From SHLQ01 sp047638715 (lineage in GTDB: Bacteria; Actinomycetota; Acidimicrobiia; Acidimicrobiales; SHLQ01), in contig JBLIMK010000005.1 of NCBI GenBank assembly GCA_047638715.1, positions 8,094 to 72,093 of the forward strand: a stretch of 64,000 nt of DNA, written 5' to 3'. The position numbers and the translations under genes were made by a program. The notes below the pieces were generated by a model that saw nothing but the letters and a program-made list of their open reading frames with translations, had not been told where the DNA came from and made no database searches. The first letter of the stretch is position 1. Every line of letters starts with the position of its first letter. Below, in pieces: positions 34,001 to 43,044 of the stretch.

Positions 34001-34150
34001 ACCGCTGCCGATTGGTCAGCCACCATCTTGACCCTGCTCGGAATCGCTGCAGTGCTAGCCATGGCAATCGGCGCACGGATTCGACCAAAACCTATTGCGC
34101 TGATCCCTGACGAGGACTTCGACACGCCCGCACCCCCGAGCGTCCCATGA
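31037..34150 (+). CDS. Large multi-pass membrane protein, PTPS-related/GT-C-like
   Basis: 1037 residues from ATG 31037. Early GGDMGAHVWGPAFLRDELL and WYSGFPAFHFYMVLPAL match the PF10131-type 6-pyruvoyl-tetrahydropterin synthase-related membrane domain. These proteins resemble GT-C glycosyltransferases in layout: an acidic loop (GDMG) after the first helix and about 13 membrane segments. An extracytoplasmic C-terminal region of about 400 residues follows, interrupted by a single membrane segment (LLAAPIVVMTSIFILLGLAL) near 610-630, and a final helix precedes the C-terminus. It probably handles lipid-linked sugars outside the membrane. It overlaps the GtrA-GT2 fusion gene by ATGA, so the two likely work together. 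Confidence 0.75.
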   Translation: MTSVSPESFDADRLEKVVTAIVVIASAVFVFWQLQPDLIFSNSTPTGGDMGAHVWGPAFLRDELLPRFRLSGWTPDWYSGFPAFHFYMVLPALAIVILDVGLHPIISIPLVLALAVMAISTRLVGRRLLSVRLTVALAILAPLLIGLPYNIAFKLIAVSGVVMFPVAAWALGHFGGLRFPGPAVLSVASLAFAFDRSFNIYGGNIASTLAGEFAASISLSFSLVALGLIIRGTRTGEYKIQAAIFIALTGLSHLLPAFFLLAAVFLVMAVRLIQGRLRSVPWMLTAGTLSAMLSAFWVLPFFLRTDYLNDMGWERIEILHSPLVTRSNLNPANVLSDYPPLPVLLVLAALGLVLSLIRRVELGGLLGLTAGLMALGFIYFPDGRLWNARILPFYYLSVTLLAGVGVYLLIVELVKAPFVIRLVLLASSRVLLLPTQIRDAKVWPEPGTDADYLTDAAGYTFRVLAIVMVVAVLGTEIPRQLGRGLLSHEVVAAVCAGGLLLATPARDVTRETVTTIEGAWWLVVAMLALVTLLVAVLLSAQRLYATFKERSSDLDALATDPPPTVLTIDGGEAVGSANEISMDDGDQVEPRSSIFGLSNRRAALLAAPIVVMTSIFILLGLALNTLGGTNESGGERSWTFGGVAITSNDNSFIPGWSTWNFSGLEAKSATLGSPGDVGQGGWEEYQYVQRTMAGVGEQVGCGRAMWEFAPELNRYGTTMAMMLLPMWTDGCIGSMEGLFFEATPTVPYHFMLQSDLSGPSRQAGADQTVGGPSRAMRDLPYGEFDIDRGVDRMHELGVRYYLAFSPQTIKAARAHPMLAEITTASPWVIFETQAVLVEALDVAPVVIDGVRNHQDQWLDVGIEWFDELDAVRPASAGPEAWRRVDVDDVSPRYEAEGATLAGSIGPEDLALSEILPIDEIVETTTVSNIVAETDRISFSVDQVGTPVLIRASYFPSWKTIGADGPYRVAPNFMVVVPTQADVELVFGRTAADWSATILTLLGIAAVLAMAIGARIRPKPIALIPDEDFDTPAPPSVP

Positions 34151-35316
34151 CCCGCAGGCTTCGGCTCTTCGTGGCCGTTGCGCTCATCGCCACAGCGATC
34201 GACTTCGCCGGCTACCTGTTGCTGCAGGAGAGTGGCTTTAGTTGGTGGTCCGCAGATATCGCCGTCCTCGTCTTGGCAGCGATTGTTGGCGTTTCCCTTC
34301 ACCGCCGATTCACCCTGCGCAATGACCCGAACCTCCGATGGATTCACCGCCCCGTCGCGTTTATCTCCTCGATCACCATCGCAGGAGCGGTCGACCTGCT
34401 CGTCCTGTACTCCGCCGATGATCGTGGATGGAGCGCCAAAGCGTTTGCGATCGCCGCTGCGGCTGTCGTCCGAGCGATGTCGAACCGTTGGTTTCTGTTC
34501 CGCATCGTGAAAGCCGAACAGGGCTCGCCCGCTCGACGACCAACGCCGTCGGATCCGCTTCGGCTCTCCGTTGTTGTTCCTGCTTACAAGGAAGCCGAGA
34601 GGATCTCGTCGACAATTCACGCGCTGCACGGTCATCTCTCGACCCTCATCGATCCGACCGACTTCGAGATCTTGGTCATCGACGATGGGTCGGACGATGG
34701 CACTGCGGACGCGGCGTCGCTAACCGGTCTCGCTCAGGGAATTCAGCTTCCTGAGAACGTCGGAAAGGGCGGAGCTGTGCGGGCTGGCATGCTCGCTGCT
34801 CAGGGCCGAAGCCGTATCTTCCTCGATGCCGATCTTGCGTACGGTCCGGCGGAGATCATCCGACTGATGGCGGAGCTCGAGAATGGTTGGGATGTGGTTG
34901 TTGGATCACGGCGCGACTCGCGTCTCGTCACTCAAACGAGTGCGGGTCTGCTGCGCGATGTCGGCGGCCGTCTCGTAAATCTCGCCACCCATCTCCTCCT
35001 GCTCGGGCAATATCGCGACACCCAAGCGGGCTGCAAGGGGTTCCGCAGCGATGTTGCCGAGCTCATCTTCGAGAAAACGAAGCTGAACGGTTTCTCCTTC
35101 GATATAGAGATCTTTCATCTCGTCGAACGCTGGCGTCTCACGCTTCGAGAAGTGCCGATGACGATCGCGGCGACCGATGCGTCGACCGTGAATGTCGTTC
35201 GCGACACTTTCCGGCTGCTCGTCGATCTTGGACGAATTCGGCGTTGGTCGGCGCGGGGCGAATACACCGATCCCGAGCGCGTCGCGATGTTGCCTCACGC
35301 CACGCTGCCAGACTGA
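34147..35316 (+). CDS. GtrA-like membrane domain fused to a GT2 polyprenyl-phosphate glycosyltransferase
   Basis: 389 residues. Residues 1-120 have four membrane segments of the GtrA/flippase-like type (IATAIDFAGYLLLQE, ADIAVLVLAAIVGVSLHRRF, RAMSNRWFLF). From about 138 a cytosolic GT-A domain follows: LSVVVPAYKEAERISSTIHA, VIDDGSDDGT, GGAVRAGMLAAQG and DADLAYGP as the DxD site, typical of dolichyl-/polyprenyl-phosphate mannose or glucose synthases. It would make polyprenyl-P-sugar and help move it across the membrane for the upstream GT-C-like protein. The usual order in GtrA fusions is GT2 first; here GtrA comes first. Confidence 0.84.
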   Translation: MTRRLRLFVAVALIATAIDFAGYLLLQESGFSWWSADIAVLVLAAIVGVSLHRRFTLRNDPNLRWIHRPVAFISSITIAGAVDLLVLYSADDRGWSAKAFAIAAAAVVRAMSNRWFLFRIVKAEQGSPARRPTPSDPLRLSVVVPAYKEAERISSTIHALHGHLSTLIDPTDFEILVIDDGSDDGTADAASLTGLAQGIQLPENVGKGGAVRAGMLAAQGRSRIFLDADLAYGPAEIIRLMAELENGWDVVVGSRRDSRLVTQTSAGLLRDVGGRLVNLATHLLLLGQYRDTQAGCKGFRSDVAELIFEKTKLNGFSFDIEIFHLVERWRLTLREVPMTIAATDASTVNVVRDTFRLLVDLGRIRRWSARGEYTDPERVAMLPHATLPD

Positions 35317-35374
35317 ATGATCGCTCGGTCCGGCCAATGGGAGCGCGAGCAAAATCTGAAACAAGGGTGAGCCT

Positions 35375-36757
35375 GTGGGCGATATAGATGCAATCTTCAA
35401 GGCCTACGACGTGCGCGGCCTCGCACCAGAACAGCTCGACGAAGCGCTGAGTCGAAACATCGGTGCAGCGTTTGGGAAGTTCATGGTCGAAACCGAGGGG
35501 GCTGACACGATTGTTGTCGGCCACGATATGCGTCCGACCGGCCCAGACTTCGCAGCTGCCTTCTCTCATGGAGCGATGACCCAGGGCGTCGACGTGGTCG
35601 ACATCGGATTGATCTCGACCGACATGTTGTACTTCGCGTCGGGTTCGATGGATGTGCCGGGCGCCGTCTTCACGGCATCGCACAATCCAGCCGAGTACAA
35701 CGGCATCAAGATGTGCGGGAAAGGCGCAGCCCCGCTCGGAAGTGACACCGGCCTCGTCGACGTCAAAGAAATGGCGCGAACGCTCCTCCCTTCGGCCCAC
35801 ACGACCGGAGCGCACTCGGCTCGAAGCGTGCTTGGAGACTTCGTCCAACACGTCCTGTCCTTCATCGATGTCGATGCGCTGGCGCCGCTGAAGATCGTGG
35901 CGGACACGGCGAATGGCATGGGTGGATTGGTGGTTCCCGCGGTCTTTAAACACCTTCCGTTTGAGCTCGAGGTTATGTACGAGGAGCTCGATGGCACGTT
36001 CCCGAATCATCCAGCCGATCCGCTGAATGAGGAGAACCTGGTCGATCTCAAGTCGCGAGTTCTCGAGGTCGGTGCCGACATCGGACTCGCATTCGATGGC
36101 GATGCCGATCGGGTGTTTTTGGTCGATGCAGCAGCGGAAGGAGTCTCGGGTTCTTTGACGACAGCGTTGGTGGCGGAGCGGGTTCTCGAGCGCGAACCTG
36201 GCGCCACGATCCTGTACAACCTCATCTGTTCAAAGGTGGTGCCCGAACTCATCGCGGAAAAAGGCGGCATCGCGGTCAGAACGCGAGTCGGACACAGCTT
36301 CATCAAGGCACAAATGAAGGAGACCGGCGCGGCGTTCGGCGGGGAGCACTCCGGGCACTACTACTTCCGAGAGAACTATCGAGCGGACTCGGGTTTGATC
36401 ACTGCAGTGGTGGTCCTCGCGTCGATGTGTGCTGCTGGTAAGCCCTTGCACGAGCTGGTCGAGCCACTCCGGCGCTATCGGGCATCGGGCGAGATCAACA
36501 CGAGCGTCGACGACAGCAGCGCGGTGATCGAGCGGGTAGCCAACGCCTACGCCGACGCTTCCCAGGACCGATTCGATGGACTGACGGTCGACGTTGGCGA
36601 CTGGTGGTTCAACATTCGCGCATCGAACACCGAGCCCTTGCTAAGACTAAACCTCGAGGCACGAACGACGAGCGAGGTCGATCGGCGAGTCGCTGAGGTT
36701 CGCAACATCATGCTGGGCACACCTGATCGTGCTCCGCAGTCGGGTCATGGCCGGTAA
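35375..36757 (+). CDS. manB: Phosphomannomutase/phosphoglucomutase
   Basis: 460 residues, GTG start preceded by AAGGGTGAG. All four alpha-D-phosphohexomutase motifs are present: catalytic serine S102 in TASHNPAEYNGIKM, metal loop DGDADRVFL, sugar loop GEHSGHYYF and phosphate-binding RASNTEPLLRL. It interconverts mannose-6-P and mannose-1-P (or the glucose forms), feeding GDP-mannose and UDP-glucose. manA is 263 bp downstream, with a Trm112-like gene between. In mycobacteria manB (Rv3257c) and manA (Rv3255c) are likewise close. Confidence 0.93.
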   Translation: MGDIDAIFKAYDVRGLAPEQLDEALSRNIGAAFGKFMVETEGADTIVVGHDMRPTGPDFAAAFSHGAMTQGVDVVDIGLISTDMLYFASGSMDVPGAVFTASHNPAEYNGIKMCGKGAAPLGSDTGLVDVKEMARTLLPSAHTTGAHSARSVLGDFVQHVLSFIDVDALAPLKIVADTANGMGGLVVPAVFKHLPFELEVMYEELDGTFPNHPADPLNEENLVDLKSRVLEVGADIGLAFDGDADRVFLVDAAAEGVSGSLTTALVAERVLEREPGATILYNLICSKVVPELIAEKGGIAVRTRVGHSFIKAQMKETGAAFGGEHSGHYYFRENYRADSGLITAVVVLASMCAAGKPLHELVEPLRRYRASGEINTSVDDSSAVIERVANAYADASQDRFDGLTVDVGDWWFNIRASNTEPLLRLNLEARTTSEVDRRVAEVRNIMLGTPDRAPQSGHGR

Positions 36758-36760
36758 CGT
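36755..36760 (+). promoter_or_regulatory. -10-like box TAACGT before the Trm112-like gene
   Basis: TAACGT fits TANNNT and ends 7 nt before the ATG at 36768; it overlaps the end of manB. Confidence 0.35.
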
Positions 36761-36767
36761 TGGCCCC

Positions 36768-37004
36768 ATGGCACTCGCATCGCAACTGCTCGAAATACTC
36801 GCGTGTCCGAGCGACAAGGGACCCCTGTTGTACTTCGAAGCCGAGGGCGCGCTCTACAATCCGCGCCTCAAGTTGCGATACTCGATCGTGGACGACATTC
36901 CAATCATGCTGATCGACAAGGCCGAGACGCTCGACGATGCCGAGCACGATCGTTTGACGACGTTGGCCTCAGAAACGGGTATTGCCCTTACCTTCGACGC
37001 CTGA
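36768..37004 (+). CDS. Trm112-like small protein
   Basis: 78 residues. LLEILACPSDKGPLLY and LKLRYSIVDDIPIMLIDKA are the two hallmark parts of the bacterial Trm112/YcaR family. The zinc knuckle is reduced here: only the first cysteine of the usual set is kept. The family's bacterial role is unclear; in eukaryotes and archaea Trm112 activates methyltransferases. In actinobacteria the gene is typically found between manB and manA, as here. The start is ATG 36768, just after manB. Confidence 0.85.
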   Translation: MALASQLLEILACPSDKGPLLYFEAEGALYNPRLKLRYSIVDDIPIMLIDKAETLDDAEHDRLTTLASETGIALTFDA

Positions 37005-37020
37005 AGGCCGGAGCTTTCAC

Positions 37021-38172
37021 ATGGAACGCCTTGTCGGTGTCATCAAGAACTACGCGTGGGGATCGACCACACATCTTGCGAATCTCCGCGGGAAGGCGTC
37101 GTCGGCGCGCCCTGAATCCGAGCTCTGGCTCGGCGCACATCCGGCTACGACCGCGATCTTGCCCGAAAGCGACAACATCGGCCTTCTGCAAGCGATCGAC
37201 GATGACCCAGAGGTCGAGCTGGGTGTCGATATCGCCGACCGTTTCGGGAAAAGTCTTCCGTACCTTCTCAAGCTCCTCGCTGCTGGTTCGCCCCTCAGCA
37301 TTCAGGTGCATCCGTCGAGCGAACAGGCGGTTGTTGGGTTCGAACGTGAGAACGCGGCAGGCGTTTCGTTGACGTCGGCGTCGCGATCGTTTCGCGACGC
37401 CAATCACAAGCCCGAACTGATCGTGGCGTTGACCCCGTTCGAGGCGCTTGTCGGATTCCGTGAGGACGATGAACTCTGCGCGTTCATCGACGACCTTTCG
37501 CGGCCGCAACTGAATCGCCTCCGTGAGGCTGTCCAACGCAGCGGTGCGCTCGGAGGACTCCAGTTCATCATGGCGAGTGATGCGGAGGAGATTGAGTCCA
37601 CCATTGCTTCGCTGACCGATGTCAGGAGTATCGCCCGCCCCGATGACGCGGCGCTGATTCGGCGCTTGGCCGTTTCCCACGCCGGTGATCGAGGCGTACT
37701 TGCAGCGATCTTGTTGAATCGTCTCGTTCTGCAGCCTGGGCAAGGGGTCTATCTAGGTCCGGGTGTCCTGCACGCCTATGTGCACGGATTTGGTGTCGAG
37801 ATCATGGCGAACTGCGACAATGTTCTTCGCTGTGGGTTGACTGAAAAGCCGATCGACGTCGACGCACTATTGGCGATTGTTGACCCCGACGGGCGGTTGC
37901 CCAGCATCTTCGATCCGGCGATCGGCGACGTTACCGAGTACGTGGTTCCCGCTCCCGAGTTCTGCTTGATCAGGTTGCACAACGTCGACGGCTGGATGCA
38001 CGAACCGAGCGGACCGGAAATCCTCGTGGGCGTGGAGGGCACGACGACCGTGCGCAGCGGTGACCGTCGGTACGAGATCGCACCCGGCGACGCACTATGG
38101 ATTCGACCTTCTGACGGCTCCTATGAGGTGTCGGGCGAAGCGTTGTCATTCGTTGCCACAGTCGGGTCCTGA
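37021..38172 (+). CDS. manA: Mannose-6-phosphate isomerase, class I
   Basis: 383 residues from ATG 37021; the frame runs upstream into the Trm112-like gene but homology begins at MERLVGVIKNYAWGS. Zinc-site motifs include SIQVHPSSEQA and NHKPELIVALTPFEALVGFR, and the active-site arginine region is YVHGFGVEIMANCDNVLRCG. A C-terminal cupin-like part (GDRRYEIAPGDALWI) completes the class I fold. It converts fructose-6-P to mannose-6-P for GDP-mannose made via ManB. The stop lies 99 nt before sahH. Confidence 0.92.
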   Translation: MERLVGVIKNYAWGSTTHLANLRGKASSARPESELWLGAHPATTAILPESDNIGLLQAIDDDPEVELGVDIADRFGKSLPYLLKLLAAGSPLSIQVHPSSEQAVVGFERENAAGVSLTSASRSFRDANHKPELIVALTPFEALVGFREDDELCAFIDDLSRPQLNRLREAVQRSGALGGLQFIMASDAEEIESTIASLTDVRSIARPDDAALIRRLAVSHAGDRGVLAAILLNRLVLQPGQGVYLGPGVLHAYVHGFGVEIMANCDNVLRCGLTEKPIDVDALLAIVDPDGRLPSIFDPAIGDVTEYVVPAPEFCLIRLHNVDGWMHEPSGPEILVGVEGTTTVRSGDRRYEIAPGDALWIRPSDGSYEVSGEALSFVATVGS

Positions 38173-38190
38173 CTCGCTCTACACTGGCGG

Positions 38191-38237
38191 CGGCTGAACA
38201 GACGTTTTCGAGGCCAGTTGGCCCCAGCCGTCTCGAA
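38191..38237 (+). ncRNA. Possible structured 5' leader of sahH with pseudoknot geometry
   Basis: In the 99-nt gap before sahH, CGGCTG (38191-38196) pairs with CAGCCG (38225-38230) and TTCGAG (38207-38212) pairs with CTCGAA (38232-38237). These two stems interleave as in an H-type pseudoknot. A small hairpin GCCAGTTGGC (38213-38222) sits inside. The structure ends 34 nt before the sahH start and 23 nt before its AGGAG. It does not show the conserved core I know for SAH riboswitches. Six-base pairings can arise by chance in GC-rich DNA. Confidence 0.3.
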
Positions 38238-38271
38238 CAGTATTTGACGCGCGTGCGCTTAGGAGCCACTG

Positions 38272-39720
<1,449 letters not shown>

Positions 39721-39733
39721 TCCCGGCGTGAGT

Positions 39734-39768
39734 CACCCTCCGTGGGCGTCACGGAGGGTGGTTTGGTG
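39734..39768 (+). terminator. Rho-independent-type terminator after sahH
   Basis: CACCCTCCGTG (39734-39744) and CACGGAGGGTG (39750-39760) form a perfect 11-bp stem with a 5-nt loop, followed by a short T/G run. It lies 13 nt after the sahH stop. Confidence 0.85.
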
Positions 39769-39863
39769 TGACCGGCGCCGCAGGCTTTGTTCCGGCCGCC
39801 GCGCGAGCAGCTTTCGAAATCGTGACGTTCTATTGCGAACCCAATGATGTCAGTGGCCGTCCG

Positions 39864-39869
39864 TATGGT
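39864..39869 (+). promoter_or_regulatory. -10-like box TATGGT before comF
   Basis: TATGGT fits TANNNT and ends 7 nt before ATG 39877. This favours that ATG over the one at 39844. Confidence 0.35.
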
Positions 39870-39876
39870 GTCGGCA

Positions 39877-40470
39877 ATGTGGCTGTTCGAGAGTTTATGC
39901 GTGGTCTGTCACGCGCCCGCCAACGGTGTTTGCGACATCTGTGTCGACCGTCTGCTTGCGCCAGCGGTGCCGCCGTTGCTCGGAATCGAGCAGTCGACGG
40001 TGCTCTGCCGATACGAGGGGACCGGAGCAGAGCTCGTGACCGCGGTGAAGTTTCGTAACCGCCGATACGTCCTGACCCCGTTGGTCGATGCGTTGGTCCC
40101 GTCGCTCAACCGGGAATACGACACAATCGTTTCGGTGCCAGGAAACGTGGCCCGTGTGCGCGAACGCGGCTTCGATCTCCCGGCGCTCATCGCCAAGCGC
40201 ATCTCTCGTCGGCTCGGCGTGCCGATCTCGACGCCGTTGTCGCGTGTCGATGACGGCTCGCAGCTCGGCCGTGGACGAGTCCAACGTCAGGGGGTTGAGT
40301 TCCGTGCGCTCAGCCGTGTTCCCGAACGCGTCTTACTCGTCGACGACGTGATCACGACGGGCGCCACGGCCGTCGCGTGTGCGATAACCCTGGGTCTTGC
40401 CGGAGCCCGTTCGACGTCGTTCGTCGCGCTCGCCGCCACTCCGAGCCCCGATCGGTCGCCCGTGGGCTGA
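39877..40470 (+). CDS. ComF family phosphoribosyltransferase-like protein
   Basis: 197 residues from ATG 39877. The N-terminal zinc finger LCVVCHAPANGVCDIC is followed by a phosphoribosyltransferase fold with RNRRYVLTPLVDAL, ARVRERGFDLP and the PRPP-binding loop VLLVDDVITTGATA. ComF proteins take part in DNA uptake in transformable bacteria, although many carriers lack competence genes and the biochemical role is open. In mycobacteria comF (Rv3242c) is next to hpf (Rv3241c) and secA1, and the three are near each other here too. Confidence 0.85.
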   Translation: MWLFESLCVVCHAPANGVCDICVDRLLAPAVPPLLGIEQSTVLCRYEGTGAELVTAVKFRNRRYVLTPLVDALVPSLNREYDTIVSVPGNVARVRERGFDLPALIAKRISRRLGVPISTPLSRVDDGSQLGRGRVQRQGVEFRALSRVPERVLLVDDVITTGATAVACAITLGLAGARSTSFVALAATPSPDRSPVG

Positions 40471-40569
40471 GCGCCAGATCGGCTACGTCTGCGAAATCTG
40501 GGGTCTGCGCCTCAAGCCGGAGTGTTGTAGTGTCGAATGTCACAACAGAAGACACAACGGAGGATGCCC

Positions 40570-41130
40570 ATGCAGGTGAACATCAGCTCTCGTCGAACCC
40601 ATGTGAGTGATCGGTTGGAAGACTTAACCCGATCGAAGCTCGCGAGGCTCGACAAATATGTTCCTGGTTTGGAGCGAGCTGACGTGCACTTCTGCGAGGA
40701 ACGAAATCCAAGAATTGCAGACAAAGAGATTTGCGAAGTGACGGTGGAAGGCCACGGGCACCACGTTCGTACGAAAGTCACCGCACCCGATCCGTATACC
40801 GCGATCGACATCGCGATCGAAAAGCTGGAGCATCAGTTTCACAAGTTGAAGACGAAGCTGCACCGCCACGAACACAGCGGCGAGATCTCGATCCGTTTGG
40901 ACGAGCCTCTGCCAATCTCGGGCGATAGCCCGGTTCCGATCGATGAGAACGTTTCCAAGATCGTCAAGAAGAAACAATTCGTTATAGAGCCGATGACCGC
41001 AGATGACGCGGTTCTTCAGATGGAGCTCCTCGGCCACGACTTCTTCTTGTTCACCAATGCTGAGACGAACTTGTCTGCGGTCGTGTATCTCCGTGACGAC
41101 GGCGATGTCGGGCTCATCGACGCGGCGTAG
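40570..41130 (+). CDS. hpf: Long-form ribosome hibernation promoting factor
   Basis: 186 residues from ATG 40570, chosen because GGAGG at 40559-40563 has proper spacing to it but not to the ATG at 40564. The N-terminal S30AE domain (VNISSRRTHVSDRLEDL to about residue 100) is followed by a charged linker and a C-terminal dimerisation domain (FVIEPMTADDAVLQMELLGH, then FFLFTNAETNLSAVVYLRDD). Long HPF dimerises 70S ribosomes into inactive 100S particles in stationary phase. A stem-loop terminator follows. Confidence 0.93.
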   Translation: MQVNISSRRTHVSDRLEDLTRSKLARLDKYVPGLERADVHFCEERNPRIADKEICEVTVEGHGHHVRTKVTAPDPYTAIDIAIEKLEHQFHKLKTKLHRHEHSGEISIRLDEPLPISGDSPVPIDENVSKIVKKKQFVIEPMTADDAVLQMELLGHDFFLFTNAETNLSAVVYLRDDGDVGLIDAA

Positions 41131-41158
41131 CCTCGTCGCATCTCGATTCTGATTCTGT

Positions 41159-41190
41159 CCGGCTGCTTGCGGCCGGGCAGTTTTGGTTTT
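41159..41190 (+). terminator. Terminator after hpf
   Basis: CCGGC (41159-41163) and GCCGG (41172-41176) form a short GC stem, followed by TTTTGGTTTT at 41181-41190. It lies 28 nt past the hpf stop. Confidence 0.7.
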
Positions 41191-41228
41191 AGCCCTGCCT
41201 TGGTGGCGATGCCAGTGAGGTCACTGTC

Positions 41229-42740
41229 TCATTTGGACCCGTAGTAGTCGCCCGTGCCGTGTTCGACGCCGTTGAGGACTCCGCCAAGTGGACAGACTCC
41301 GACCTGCTCGAGCTGCCTCATGGCGTCTTCTACCTGGCTCGATGTTGTCTCGTTGGCCATCGCAACGAGGATCGTGGCGTCGGCGAGGCGGGCGAGGGTC
41401 CGGGTATCGGCGACTGGCAGTAGTGGCGGCGAGTCGATGATTACGATGTCGAACTCACTTGATATGTGGCGGATGAATTCGAGCGCTTCGACCGAGCTGA
41501 GCAGCTGTGATGGCGGCGCCGTGGCTCGGCCGGCTTGGAGAACCGCCAGCCGTGGCGTCGCTGAGCGGTGTTCCTTGAAGAGGATTGCGGTCTCGCGTCC
41601 TTCGAGCTGCTCGGCCAAGCCAGGCCCGGGACTGATATCAAAGAAGTCGGCTTGAGTGGGGTTGTGCATGTCTGCGTCAATGAGTAGGACGATGGACCCA
41701 GATCGCGCATAAGCCATTGCAAGGTTGGCAGCTACTGTCGACTTTCCTTCACTCGCGTTTGGACTTGTTATCAACACGGAATGAAGTGTGGTTCCCTTCG
41801 TTTTGCTGAATTCGATACCGAGTTGTAACGAGCGAAAGGCTTCGGTGAATCCTGGTGAGTCACCCTTTGCACCTCGGCCCGAACGTGGTGGCGGAATGGC
41901 TGCGAGTACGGACGAATCGTCCATGGCTGCACGCAATTGGTCGGCAATTCGAATCGTGTCGTCCAGTGCCTCGAGGGCCAGAGCTAGGCCGGCACCGAAC
42001 AAGGTGCCAGCAATCAGGCCGAGCGCGATGTTCAGCGGCCAGTTGGGGGAGAAGGGGCCATCGGGTCGCGTTGCAGCGTTGAGAATGGAGACGGTGCCGC
42101 TCTGATTGAGCTCGATGAGCACGTCGATGTCGTTGAGTTGTTCTCGCAAGCCCGACTCCGCGCTGTCGAGCGCGGCCAGCTGGCTGTCGATAGGTGCGGT
42201 GTCGGCAGCGCTTGCTCGTTGTTGCTCGAGCTCACCACGGTCGGCGGCGATTTCGTCCAGTCGTGTATCGATCACGGCTAGGGAATTTAGATACCGCTCA
42301 CCAGACGCCGCACGTCGTTCAGAAACAAATGATTCAGCCCAAATGTTGGCTATTTCGGCTGCCCGGACGGCGCTGTCGTCGACTGCGGTGAAGATGAGCT
42401 TGTCCGACGACCCGGCAGGTGAGACGTCGGCGGTGATGATGGCGCCGTAGTCTTCTTGGGCCTTGGCGGCCACCCGATCGGATTCGGCGAAGTCGACTTC
42501 GTTTTGAAGATTGCGGTCTCGAACGTTGCTGGCGACATTGCTGTTGTCACCGACGAGGCTGCTCGCTGCGGGCTCGACTCGAACCCGAGCCTCGGCTCGG
42601 TAGAGCGGCGTGCGCAGTGCGGAGAATGCGAACGCTATCGCGAGCGCGACGGCGATCGCCGCGACAATCCAGACGGCCCTCGACCTGAAGATCGATACAT
42701 AGTCACGAAGTGACAGAACCCGAATTTCGTTGGTGGCCAT
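41229..42740 (-). CDS. Polysaccharide co-polymerase/tyrosine autokinase (Wzz plus CpsD/Wzc-like)
   Basis: 503 residues. The N-terminal Wzz domain has a membrane segment near 18-40 (AVWIVAAIAVALAIAFAFSA), a coiled, Glu/Ala-rich middle (DEIAADRGELEQQRASA) and a second membrane segment (LNIALGLIAGTLFGAGLALAL). The cytoplasmic BY-kinase domain has Walker A ASEGKSTVAANLA, Walker A' VLLIDADMHNP and Walker B IVIIDSPPLL. Such fusions control chain length and export of capsule or exopolysaccharide. The usual C-terminal tyrosine cluster is nearly absent: the tail GTGDYYGSK has two tyrosines. It is divergent from the polyprenyl sugar-phosphate transferase gene. Confidence 0.87.
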   Translation of the reverse strand: MATNEIRVLSLRDYVSIFRSRAVWIVAAIAVALAIAFAFSALRTPLYRAEARVRVEPAASSLVGDNSNVASNVRDRNLQNEVDFAESDRVAAKAQEDYGAIITADVSPAGSSDKLIFTAVDDSAVRAAEIANIWAESFVSERRAASGERYLNSLAVIDTRLDEIAADRGELEQQRASAADTAPIDSQLAALDSAESGLREQLNDIDVLIELNQSGTVSILNAATRPDGPFSPNWPLNIALGLIAGTLFGAGLALALEALDDTIRIADQLRAAMDDSSVLAAIPPPRSGRGAKGDSPGFTEAFRSLQLGIEFSKTKGTTLHSVLITSPNASEGKSTVAANLAMAYARSGSIVLLIDADMHNPTQADFFDISPGPGLAEQLEGRETAILFKEHRSATPRLAVLQAGRATAPPSQLLSSVEALEFIRHISSEFDIVIIDSPPLLPVADTRTLARLADATILVAMANETTSSQVEDAMRQLEQVGVCPLGGVLNGVEHGTGDYYGSK

Positions 42741-43044
42741 GCCTCTTCCGGTGTCGTCGCCAGCGAGGCCGCACTATAGCCAACGCGTCTCCGGTGTCCC
42801 ATTCGCCAGGCGTGGTATCTGACGCAAGGGCATCAGCAGCGCGGCAAATCGCGTGTCTATGTTCGGCCGAAGTGTTCGCTCCACGAAGGTCGAGAGTCGG
42901 GTCCTCGAAGTTGCGACTTACTAATAGTGGAACAAGTAGGTCGCGCCTTGCGCGACATCGCAAAATATGGTAAGTGTTACAGTAGCATTTTGAGTGAGGG
43001 CGGCCACTCGATGTGAGGCGAAGGCGAAGTTTAGAAGAGGGGCG
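42741..43044. other. 304-bp divergent promoter region of the exopolysaccharide genes
   Basis: No gene is visible. The right half is AT-richer and contains an inverted repeat GTCGCG (42940-42945) / CGCGAC (42951-42956) and a GAGTG / CACTC pair near 42993-43010. The kinase gene to the left is preceded by GGAAGAGG as a ribosome site, the transferase gene to the right by GAAGAGGGG. Promoters for both genes must lie here, with the inverted repeats as candidate operators. Confidence 0.5.

Noticed and set aside
38173..38271. Known SAH riboswitch before sahH
   Set aside because: The conserved GAGGAGCGCUGC-type core is not present; only an unassigned pseudoknot-like fold is visible.
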